From NCBI GenBank assembly GCA_964638595.1, contig CAZWYU010000005.1:1-18168 (forward strand): a stretch of DNA of 18,168 nt, read 5' to 3'. The DNA comes from CAZWQR01 sp964638595. Lineage in GTDB: Bacteria; Patescibacteriota; Minisyncoccia; Minisyncoccales; PEYH01. Of the stretch, positions 8,382 through 14,266 are shown one piece after another. Both the position numbers and the translations under genes were made by a program. How positions within the stretch are numbered: the first letter of the stretch is position 1; each line of letters starts with the position of its first letter. The notes under the pieces were generated by a model. The model made no database searches, was not told where the DNA came from, and was given only the letters and a program-made list of their open reading frames with translations.

Positions 8382-8396
8382 GGGGGACAGTCCCCC
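8382..8396. repeat. Perfect GC-rich palindrome (7-1-7)
   Basis: GGGGGACAGTCCCCC is a perfect inverted repeat with a single central base, standing out in an AT-rich intergenic region. On the minus strand it is followed by four T, giving it a weak terminator look, but no minus-strand gene ends here. It could be a REP-like palindrome or a dimer-binding site upstream of the HTH gene. Confidence 0.6.
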
Positions 8397-8408
8397 AAAA
8401 AATCCTTC

Positions 8409-8463
8409 AAAAAAGTTCACGAAAAGTTTGCTGAAAAGTTACCCAAAAATTTGTAGAGAAGTT
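8409..8463 (+). promoter_or_regulatory. Phased AAAAGTT-like heptamer array upstream of the HTH/zinc-ribbon gene
   Basis: Three exact AAAAGTT copies start at 8411, 8422 and 8434, followed by two one-mismatch copies (AAAATTT at 8446, AGAAGTT at 8457). Steps of 11, 12, 12 and 11 nt put the copies close to one helical face. The array ends 5 nt before the -35 box of the downstream gene. It may be an operator array, or A-tract curved DNA acting like an UP element. Confidence 0.6.
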
Positions 8464-8468
8464 TTTAT

Positions 8469-8497
8469 TTGACAAAGGCCTCTTTTTATTATATTGT
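8469..8497 (+). promoter_or_regulatory. Promoter of the HTH/zinc-ribbon gene
   Basis: A perfect TTGACA (8469-8474) is followed by TATATT at 8490-8495 (15-nt spacer) or TATTGT at 8492-8497 (17-nt spacer). Transcription from about 8503 gives a leader of about 30 nt with a ribosome binding site (AGAGGTG, 8518-8524). Confidence 0.65.
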
Positions 8498-8534
8498 TTT
8501 TATTATCTTCAGAAAAAAGAGGTGTTCTTTTAAA

Positions 8535-9242
8535 ATGAAAAAAGGACTTGATGTATTTCCTTCAAAACGAGTAGCCATAGAGTGGTTGAAATTTCAGCTT
8601 TTAGAGAATGGGAAATTTTATAAGGATGTGGCTGAAATTATGAAAGTCACAAAGCAAGCAGTTCAGGAAAACTGCATGAGATATGGTATTGATATCAATA
8701 AGAGAACAGCTCGCTGGTATGCTAGAAAGTTAGGCATTCCCGCCATAGAGAATGCTGTTTGGCTGATGGAACAAAAAAGAGAGGGTCAAATAGGAATTAA
8801 AAGATTAGCTAAAAGATTAGGTGTTTCTAGGCAAATTCTTCATAGGCAAATTATAAGATTAGGGCTTGATCCAATGGATTTTCAAGACCCAAAAAAGAGG
8901 TCAAAAAAAACAAATATTACTATGCTTTGTATGAATTGTGGAAAATCGGTGACTAGGAGGATTGATAAAGTAGAAGGCAGGCGTTTTATTTTTTGCAACC
9001 GACATTGTCGGTCAAGTTGGCTAGGCAAAGAATACGGATTTGGTAGAAAGCCCTTGCCAAAAAAAGCATTATGGGGACCTGAACAGGATAAGTTTGTTCG
9101 AGACAATTGGGAAGAGATGAGTGACAAAGAGATGGCCACTAAACTTGATTTTTCTGAAGGAACAGTAGCTCATTATAGGCAATCTTTGGAGCTATTTCGC
9201 AAAAGTGGGCGCAGGCCCCAAAACAGGACTTCATTTCCTTAG
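8535..9242 (+). CDS. Multi-HTH DNA-binding protein with zinc-ribbon, unknown function
   Basis: The ATG at 8535 is preferred, giving 235 residues; the frame stays open upstream to a TTG at 8469, but that codon is part of the -35 box. AGAGGTG precedes the ATG by about 10 nt. In order: a first HTH (about 28-52, YKDVAEIMKVTKQAVQ), a second HTH (about 86-112, IKRLAKRLGVSRQILHRQI), a basic linker, a zinc-finger-like CxxC ... CxxxC module (about 132-160, MCNCG-type first knuckle and FCNRHC second), and a Trp-containing third helical module (about 180-215, LWGPEQDKFVRDNW then MATKLDFSEGTVAHYR). This is a DNA-binding architecture; no nuclease or recombinase catalytic residues are visible. The phased repeat array in front suggests autoregulation (inference). 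A terminator overlaps its end, so it is a single-gene unit of accessory character. Confidence 0.75.
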   Translation: MKKGLDVFPSKRVAIEWLKFQLLENGKFYKDVAEIMKVTKQAVQENCMRYGIDINKRTARWYARKLGIPAIENAVWLMEQKREGQIGIKRLAKRLGVSRQILHRQIIRLGLDPMDFQDPKKRSKKTNITMLCMNCGKSVTRRIDKVEGRRFIFCNRHCRSSWLGKEYGFGRKPLPKKALWGPEQDKFVRDNWEEMSDKEMATKLDFSEGTVAHYRQSLELFRKSGRRPQNRTSFP

Positions 9243-9266
9243 AGATGGAGTCCTATTTTATTTTTT
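9225..9266 (+). terminator. Rho-independent terminator of the HTH/zinc-ribbon gene
   Basis: AGGACTTCAT (9225-9234) pairs with ATGGAGTCCT (9245-9254), a 10-bp stem with one G-U pair, and is followed by the T-rich tract ATTTTATTTTTT. The gene's TAG (9240-9242) lies in the loop. Confidence 0.85.
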
Positions 9267-9371
9267 AATTAGAAAAAATAATTTTTGGAATTTTTTTGGA
9301 AATTGGCAAAAAACAGAGGTTAAACCGAAGACTCTTTTTTTTGAAGGCAATTTGTGATAGTTTAAAATAAT

Positions 9372-9932
9372 ATGTTACATAGGATTTTTACAGCTATAAA
9401 TATTCCAGAGATGATTAAAAAAAGGTTTTTAGATATTAGAAAAGATTATTCGGATTTACCGGCTAAGTGGATAGACGAAGAAAATATCCATATTACTTTA
9501 AATTTTTTAGGCAACGTGAATGATAATCAATTAAACGATGTTTTAAAAAAAACAAAAGAGATAGGAGAAAAGTACGAGCCTTTTGTTGTAAGTTTTGATA
9601 AAATCCTTTATGATTCTCCAAATAGATTTCCGCCACGAATGGTTTGGGCAAAAATACAAGAAGACAAAGATTTAATGTCGCTTCAAAAAGATTTGGAAGA
9701 CCAACTTTTTTCTTTAGAAAGTTTTAGATTCAAGATAAGCGAAAAAAGGAAATTTCACCCTCACATTACCTTAGCCAGAATAAAGTCTTTCGCTTTTAGA
9801 AAACTGGTTAATCCTGTGGATATTAATATGCCCTTAAACTTAAATTTTGAAGTTTGTTCTTTTGAAATAATAGAAAGCCAGCTTAAAAGGGAAGGTCCAG
9901 AATATACTGTTATTGAGTCTATAATTTTATGA
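9372..9932 (+). CDS. thpR: RNA 2',3'-cyclic phosphodiesterase (2H family, ThpR)
   Basis: A 186-residue protein of the usual length for the 2H phosphoesterase family, with both catalytic H-x-T motifs: His40-Ile-Thr42 (ENIHITLNFLGN) and His131-Ile-Thr133 (HPHITLARI). The N terminus RIFTAINIPE is the typical opening. The enzyme hydrolyses 2',3'-cyclic phosphate RNA ends and was first described as a tRNA-half ligase. It begins an operon: its TGA overlaps the next ATG (ATGA at 9929-9932). A possible extended -10 (TGATAGTTT, 9355-9363) sits 8 nt before the ATG; there is no Shine-Dalgarno, so a leaderless start is possible. Confidence 0.9.
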   Translation: MLHRIFTAINIPEMIKKRFLDIRKDYSDLPAKWIDEENIHITLNFLGNVNDNQLNDVLKKTKEIGEKYEPFVVSFDKILYDSPNRFPPRMVWAKIQEDKDLMSLQKDLEDQLFSLESFRFKISEKRKFHPHITLARIKSFAFRKLVNPVDINMPLNLNFEVCSFEIIESQLKREGPEYTVIESIIL

Positions 9933-11536
9933 ATATTATTGCTATTATTTTTACTATTTTGGGAGGATTAGCTCTGTTTTTATATGGTCTTTTTATTTTA
10001 AGCTCTGGTTTTAAAAAGATTTTTTTTCAGAGGTTAAGAAAAATTTTGGAAAAACTGACGGATAATGCCTTTAAAGGAGCAGGTTTAGGAGCTTTTATTA
10101 CCTCTATGATTCAAAGTTCGAGTATCACAGTTGTAACTTTAATTGGCCTTCTGAACGCTGGTCTTCTAAATTTAAGACAAGCAATGGGAGTAATGTTGGG
10201 TGCTGAAATTGGCACTACATTTACCGCCCAAATAGTAGCTTTTAAGATTGGGCTCTACCATTTTCCCATTATTGCTTTGGGTTTTGTGCTCTGGTTTTTT
10301 GCGAGAAGCGGGGGTCTCCGTAATTTTGGTCAAATCTTGTTTGGCTTTGGTATTTTATTTTTGGGTATGTCTACTATGTCTCAAGGAACTAGTTTTTTAA
10401 GAGATATGCCTTTTTTTATTGATGCACTAGAAACCTTTGGTCAGGTTATACCTTTAGGCATTTTAGCCGGTGCCTTTTTTACAGCAGTAATTCAATCAAG
10501 TTCAGCTACCACAGGACTTGTCATTGCTATGGGAATGGAGGGAGCGATAACTTTGCCTTCAGCTATTGCTTTAGTCCTAGGAGCCAATATTGGAACTTGT
10601 ATCACAGGTCTTTTAGCCTCTATAAAATCATGCAAGTCTTCAAAGCGGCTATCAGTTGCTCAATTTACAGTTAATATTTTAGGGGTAACTGTTTTTGCTT
10701 TGTTAATTTTACCTTTTAGTAAACTGGTTGCCTTAACTAGCCAGAGCCTCCCTCATCAGATAGCCAATGCTCATACTATTTTTAATGTTTTAGTAACCTT
10801 AGGGGCTATCCCTTTGATTGGTTTTTTAGTTCTGGCAGTTAAAAAAGTTGTTCCTGGTAGAGTTGTAAAAATAGAAAGAGGGTTAAAATTTTTGAATGAT
10901 GAAGTTTTAAATATTCCCAGTCTTGCTATTTTACAAGCCCAAAAGGAAGTTTTAAGGATGGCTAGTATTGCCAAAGAAATGCTTATAGAAGCTCGGATAT
11001 CGGTTTTTCAGCAGAGAAAAGATATTATTCGGGTAGTCAAGAAGAAAGAAGAAAGTGTAGATGAAATTTGTCGCCTTCTTGAGCATTATTTGACTCGAAT
11101 TTCCACACTAGCTATTTCTGACGCAGAATCCCAGCATTTAGCCGTTCTGACACACACTGTAACTGACATTGAAAGAATTGCAGATCATGCTAATAATATA
11201 GTAGAAATAGCCGAGGATATTAATGAAAGAAATATAGAGTTTTCTAATTCAGCGCTTCATGGGTTACAAAAAATGTTTAATAAAACCATAGAAGGTTTTA
11301 CCCAAGCTATTTTGGCCTTGGAGAGGAATAATAAAGAAAATGCTCAAGAGGTATTAGCTATTGAGAAGGAGGTCAATCGGTTTGACGAAATATTAGAAAA
11401 GGATCACTATCAACGCCTTAAACAAGGGGATTGTATTCCAGAAGCTGGTCCTATATATTTAAAACTTACTAGTAATTTAGAGCGTGTTTCAGACCATGCT
11501 GAAAATATTGCTGGTGGGATCATAATGGGTTTTTAA
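9929..11536 (+). CDS. Na/Pi cotransporter family protein with C-terminal PhoU-like domain
   Basis: A 535-residue protein. Residues 1-310 form a hydrophobic transport domain with the duplicated QSSS signature of the Na/Pi cotransporter (NptA/YjbB) family at 62-65 (MIQSSSITVV) and 189-192 (VIQSSSATTG). Residues about 335-535 form a PhoU-like helical bundle with two metal-binding-type motifs, IERIADHANNI and LERVSDHAENI. The family moves phosphate across the cytoplasmic membrane, with the PhoU domain thought to regulate it; direction and ion cannot be read here. It overlaps thpR by 4 nt and ends 1 nt before murC, so translation is probably coupled through all three. Confidence 0.9.
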   Translation: MNIIAIIFTILGGLALFLYGLFILSSGFKKIFFQRLRKILEKLTDNAFKGAGLGAFITSMIQSSSITVVTLIGLLNAGLLNLRQAMGVMLGAEIGTTFTAQIVAFKIGLYHFPIIALGFVLWFFARSGGLRNFGQILFGFGILFLGMSTMSQGTSFLRDMPFFIDALETFGQVIPLGILAGAFFTAVIQSSSATTGLVIAMGMEGAITLPSAIALVLGANIGTCITGLLASIKSCKSSKRLSVAQFTVNILGVTVFALLILPFSKLVALTSQSLPHQIANAHTIFNVLVTLGAIPLIGFLVLAVKKVVPGRVVKIERGLKFLNDEVLNIPSLAILQAQKEVLRMASIAKEMLIEARISVFQQRKDIIRVVKKKEESVDEICRLLEHYLTRISTLAISDAESQHLAVLTHTVTDIERIADHANNIVEIAEDINERNIEFSNSALHGLQKMFNKTIEGFTQAILALERNNKENAQEVLAIEKEVNRFDEILEKDHYQRLKQGDCIPEAGPIYLKLTSNLERVSDHAENIAGGIIMGF

Positions 11537-11537
11537 T

Positions 11538-12872
11538 ATGAATATTAAAGTGCATTTTATTGGTATCGGCGGAATAGGTGTTTCTGCTTTAGCTCAATAT
11601 TATCTAGCTAAAGGTTTTGAGGTTAGCGGTTCTGATTTAACTGAAACAGAAATTACAGAAATGCTCAAAAAAAAGGGAGCAAAAATTCTGATAGGTAAAA
11701 ATGTTAAAGAAAATCTTTCAGACGATACTAATTTGGTAATTTTTAGTCCGGCCGTCAAAAAAGATAATCCCGAACTAAAGAAGGCAAAAATTCTTCAATG
11801 CCAGATTTTGAGTTATCCTGAAGCTTTAGGCAAACTCACTAAAAAATATTTTACAATTGCGGTTTCAGGTGCTCACGGCAAAAGTACAACAGCTTCTATG
11901 ATATCATTATTGCTCTTGAAAACCGGATTTAATCCAACGGCTATTTTAGGAACTAAATTGAAAGAATTTGGAGACAGTAATTTTTATATGGGGGGATTTT
12001 CTCAAAAACAATTTGGAGCCAAAATTTTAGTTATAGAAGCTGATGAGTATAAATCTTCTTTTTTGAGTTATTACCCAAACATTATAGTTTTGACCAATAT
12101 AGAAGAAGAACACTTAGATTATTATGGCAATTTGAATAATATTTTAGAAAGTTTTAGAGAATATATTTTTCATCTTCCAAGAGATGGATACTTGGTTTTT
12201 AACAGAGAGGATGAAAATATTGCCCAGTTGGATTTTTCAGATGCAGAATTCAATAAAGTATCTTATTCTATCCAAGATAGAGAGATAAAACAGTTAAGAG
12301 AAGTTTTGAAAGTGCCGGGCTTGCACAATGCTTCTGATGCCTTAGCCGCTTTCAGAATAGGGAAAATACTAGGATTGGAAGACAATGAAATTTTAGAAGC
12401 TTTATCTGCTTATAAAGGCGCTTGGCGTCGATTTGAGATAAAAGAGCTTATTTTAGCTGATAAAAAAACAATTTTAGTTTCTGATTATGCGCACCATCCA
12501 ACAGAAATTAAAGTAACCCTTGAAGCTGCTAGAGAAAAATGGCCTAAAAAAAGAATTTGGGTTGTTTTTCAGCCTCACCAATATCAAAGAACCTATTTTC
12601 TTTTTGATAAATTAGTGCAAGTTTTTAAGGAGGCAAAAATAGATAAGCTTATTTTAAGCCCGATTTATGAAGCAGCTGGTCGAGAAAACAAAGAAATTTT
12701 CTCAAAAGTTAGTTCTAAAAAGCTCTCAAATAGGATTGGCAAAAAATCAATTTTTATTTCTGACCTAAAAGAGATTAAAAATTATTTAGAAAATAATATG
12801 CAACAGGATGAAGTGATTATAATTATGGGAGCTGGCGATATTTATCATTTGAATAAAATGTTATCCACTTGA
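11538..12872 (+). CDS. murC: UDP-N-acetylmuramate--L-alanine ligase
   Basis: A 444-residue Mur ligase, close to the usual size. The Rossmann-like N-terminal domain opens with HFIGIGGIGVSALAQ; the ATP loop is GAHGKSTT (111-118); the central domain has EADEYKSSFL and TNIEEEHLDYYGN; the C-terminal domain has GAWRRFE, SDYAHHPTEI, FQPHQYQRT and GAGDIYHL. These distinguish MurC from MurD, MurE and MurF. It adds L-alanine to UDP-MurNAc in the cytoplasm, the first peptide step of peptidoglycan synthesis. No other mur or fts gene lies in the window; it is carried as the last gene of the thpR - Na/Pi operon instead of in a cell-wall cluster. It stops with TGA. Confidence 0.95.
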   Translation: MNIKVHFIGIGGIGVSALAQYYLAKGFEVSGSDLTETEITEMLKKKGAKILIGKNVKENLSDDTNLVIFSPAVKKDNPELKKAKILQCQILSYPEALGKLTKKYFTIAVSGAHGKSTTASMISLLLLKTGFNPTAILGTKLKEFGDSNFYMGGFSQKQFGAKILVIEADEYKSSFLSYYPNIIVLTNIEEEHLDYYGNLNNILESFREYIFHLPRDGYLVFNREDENIAQLDFSDAEFNKVSYSIQDREIKQLREVLKVPGLHNASDALAAFRIGKILGLEDNEILEALSAYKGAWRRFEIKELILADKKTILVSDYAHHPTEIKVTLEAAREKWPKKRIWVVFQPHQYQRTYFLFDKLVQVFKEAKIDKLILSPIYEAAGRENKEIFSKVSSKKLSNRIGKKSIFISDLKEIKNYLENNMQQDEVIIIMGAGDIYHLNKMLST

Positions 12873-12947
12873 CCAAAGAAATGAGGTAGTCTACCATAAT
12901 ATAATAGCGATTTTGAAAGGTCGCCTAGAATTTAATATTACAAAAAA

Positions 12948-13073
12948 ATGAGTGCATTAATTTGGGCTTCAATAGCTTTAGTAATCATCGTTGTCCTTTA
13001 TTTTTTTATGAAAAAAATGACGGGAGAGAAAAAGCAAGGACCTGATGTTTCTAAACAAAATTCGGAAAAATAG
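12948..13073 (+). CDS. Single-span membrane peptide (41 aa), unknown function
   Basis: Short ORF starting MSALIWASIALVIIVV with one hydrophobic span (about 3-20) and a Lys-rich tail (KKMTGEKKQGP...), predicted N-out/C-in by the positive-inside rule. It lies 75 nt after murC and is closed by a terminator 12 nt later, which supports a real gene. There is no Shine-Dalgarno; a -10-like TAATAT (12933-12938) sits 9 nt before the ATG, in line with the short-leader starts seen elsewhere in the window. Function unknown. Confidence 0.55.
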   Translation: MSALIWASIALVIIVVLYFFMKKMTGEKKQGPDVSKQNSEK

Positions 13074-13085
13074 TTTTTTAAAAAC

Positions 13086-13109
13086 AAAAAGCGCTGAAAG
13101 GCGCTTTTT
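13086..13109 (+). terminator. Terminator after the 41-aa peptide gene
   Basis: Perfect 9-bp stem AAAAAGCGC (13086-13094) / GCGCTTTTT (13101-13109) with a 6-nt loop. The T run forms part of the 3' arm. It closes the murC-side transcription unit. Confidence 0.8.
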
Positions 13110-13222
13110 GGCTACAAAAACTGCTTATGTTTAAATATCTCTGCTCTCTTTTTGGGTTGGAGGATTAGCCCCTTCTTTTTTAAAAAAGGGACCAAGAAAG
13201 AGATTTGAACTCCCCCACTTAT

Positions 13223-13249
13223 ATCCTCCCCCTCAAAGAGGAGGAGGAT
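13223..13249. repeat. 12-bp imperfect hairpin, loop AAA
   Basis: ATCCTCCCCCTC (13223-13234) and GAGGAGGAGGAT (13238-13249) pair over 12 positions with a single mismatch, which becomes a G-U pair in a minus-strand transcript. No T run follows on either side, so it is not a typical terminator. Confidence 0.6.
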
Positions 13250-13321
13250 TAAAGAAGAGTTTTCTCTCCTATTGCTCAAAAAAAAAGAGGGGATTTAGGA
13301 GGAAATTCTTCTTTTGTGCTT

Positions 13322-13350
13322 GGTTGTGCTTACTCGGACTAAGCACAACC
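13322..13350. repeat. Perfect 11-7-11 inverted repeat
   Basis: GGTTGTGCTTA (13322-13332) and TAAGCACAACC (13340-13350) are perfectly complementary, separated by the asymmetric heptamer CTCGGAC. The TTGTGCTT half also occurs as a direct repeat at 13314-13321. A CTAG-AAG-CTAG repeat follows within 10 nt. No T run follows, so it is not a terminator. Confidence 0.75.
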
Positions 13351-13381
13351 GGCTAGAAGCTAGACGCACCATTACAAAGAC

Positions 13382-13410
13382 TTGATTTTTTTATTTTTTT
13401 CTGTTATATT
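13382..13410 (+). promoter_or_regulatory. Promoter of the 43-aa peptide - rplY - transglycosylase operon
   Basis: TTGATT (13382-13387), 17-nt spacer and TATATT (13405-13410), preceded by TG at the extended -10 position (13402-13403). The predicted start near 13417 leaves about 12 nt before the ATG at 13429, with no Shine-Dalgarno. Confidence 0.72.
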
Positions 13411-13428
13411 GGTTTTGTAAACAAAAAT

Positions 13429-13560
13429 ATGTTAGTTCAAATTATAGATATTATCACAATTATTATTTTCTTGATTGTTTTAGCTGTTTTGTTTTTTCAG
13501 CATATTCCTCTTTATGGAAAGGCTATAGAAATTTTTAGCGCTAACATTTATGGATTCTAA
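13429..13560 (+). CDS. Single-span membrane peptide (43 aa) overlapping the rplY start
   Basis: ORF of 43 codons with one strong hydrophobic span (about 5-23, rich in Ile, Leu and Phe) and the tail QHIPLYGKAIEIFSANIYGF. It is the first ORF after a good promoter and overlaps the bL25 start codon by 11 bp in another frame, so its translation would end on the rplY start and could couple the two. It could act as a translational coupler, or be a real membrane peptide; no known family is recognised. Confidence 0.55.
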   Translation: MLVQIIDIITIIIFLIVLAVLFFQHIPLYGKAIEIFSANIYGF

Positions 13561-14224
13561 GAGTAAATTACAACTTAGTTTAGTAGCTAGAAAGAGAGAC
13601 AAAGCTAAAGAAAAGGGTTTTATTCCAGCTATAGTCTATGGACAGAAGATAGGCAATTTTAATATTGCCATTGAGCATAAGGATTTTATTAATATTTTTA
13701 AACAATCAGGAGAAAATACTTTAATTAATTTGCATATTGAGGGAGAAAAAAAATCTTTTCCTGTCTTAGTCCACGAGTTTCAGAAAGACCCACTTTCTGG
13801 TGACTTTATTCACATAGATTTTTATAAACCAGACTTAGAAAAAGAAGTAACAGCATTAGTGCCTATTAAATTTATTGGCGTTTCTGGGGCGGTTAAAGAT
13901 TTAGGTGCCACTTTGGTAAAAAATGTTTTTGATTTAGAGATTAAAGCCTTGCCCTTAGATTTGCCTCATGAAATAATAGTTGACATTACTCCTTTAGAAA
14001 ATTTTGGAGATGAAATATTTGTGGAAGATATTAAACTCCCTGAACAGGTTAAAATTTTAAAAGACTCAAAAGATATTATTGTAAATGTTTCTGCGCCGAC
14101 AAAAGTTGAAGAAGAATTAGAAAAACCAATTGAAGAAAAAGTTGAGGAAGTTAAAACCGTAAAGCCAGAGGAAAAAGAGGGGACAGAGACAGAGGAAAAT
14201 GAAGAAGAAAATGCTAAAAAATAA
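13550..14224 (+). CDS. rplY: Large ribosomal subunit protein bL25 (CTC/TL5 type)
   Basis: A 224-residue protein with the N-terminal 5S-rRNA-binding domain (about 1-95; RKRDKAKEKGFIPAIVYGQK and DFIHIDFYKPD are typical), the second beta domain found in general stress protein CTC/TL5 (about 97-185) and a long Glu/Lys tail (about 186-224). It binds 5S rRNA in the central protuberance of the 50S subunit. The start lies within the last codons of the 43-aa ORF with no Shine-Dalgarno of its own, suggesting translational coupling. A membrane-anchored transglycosylase gene follows 42 nt later in the same direction. Confidence 0.93.
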   Translation: MDSKSKLQLSLVARKRDKAKEKGFIPAIVYGQKIGNFNIAIEHKDFINIFKQSGENTLINLHIEGEKKSFPVLVHEFQKDPLSGDFIHIDFYKPDLEKEVTALVPIKFIGVSGAVKDLGATLVKNVFDLEIKALPLDLPHEIIVDITPLENFGDEIFVEDIKLPEQVKILKDSKDIIVNVSAPTKVEEELEKPIEEKVEEVKTVKPEEKEGTETEENEEENAKK

Positions 14225-14225
14225 T

Positions 14226-14261
14226 GCTTTTAAGAAAAGCAAAAGCTAAACAAAATAGCTT
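14226..14261 (+). repeat. Two tandem small hairpins in the rplY - transglycosylase gap
   Basis: GCTTTT/AAAAGC (14226-14231 and 14235-14240, loop 3) and AAGCTA/TAGCTT (14243-14248 and 14256-14261, loop 7) fill the 42-nt gap and end 5 nt before the next ATG. They have no T run, so they may be processing or translation-control elements. Confidence 0.4.
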
Positions 14262-14266
14262 AAATT

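Larger units (their letters stand above)
13110..13381. other. Gene-free block with inverted repeats, possible degenerate MITE
   Basis: No coding sequence is supported here. The stretch alternates purine-rich and pyrimidine-rich runs unlike the surrounding genes. Near its left side is TTAGCCCCTTCTTTTTT (13165-13181) and near its right side the approximate inverse of it (about 13282-13300), which could be imperfect terminal inverted repeats of an element of roughly 135 bp. No target-site duplication or transposase is visible. Inside is a 12-bp hairpin at 13223-13249, and to the right a perfect 11-7-11 inverted repeat (13322-13350). Confidence 0.35.

Noticed and set aside
8469..8534. Upstream TTG start for the HTH/zinc-ribbon gene
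   Set aside because: The TTG is part of the TTGACA -35 box and the extra N-terminal residues look non-coding; the ATG at 8535 has a Shine-Dalgarno.
9929..9932. UGA recoding as in Gracilibacteria
   Set aside because: thpR ends on a TGA that overlaps the next ATG, and murC also ends on TGA at the expected family length, so UGA is a stop.
13201..13260. tRNA on the minus strand, suggested by GAGTTCAAATCTC, which resembles a T-arm
   Set aside because: No matching acceptor stem, D-arm or anticodon arm at the right distances; the 7-nt loop candidate upstream lacks U33.
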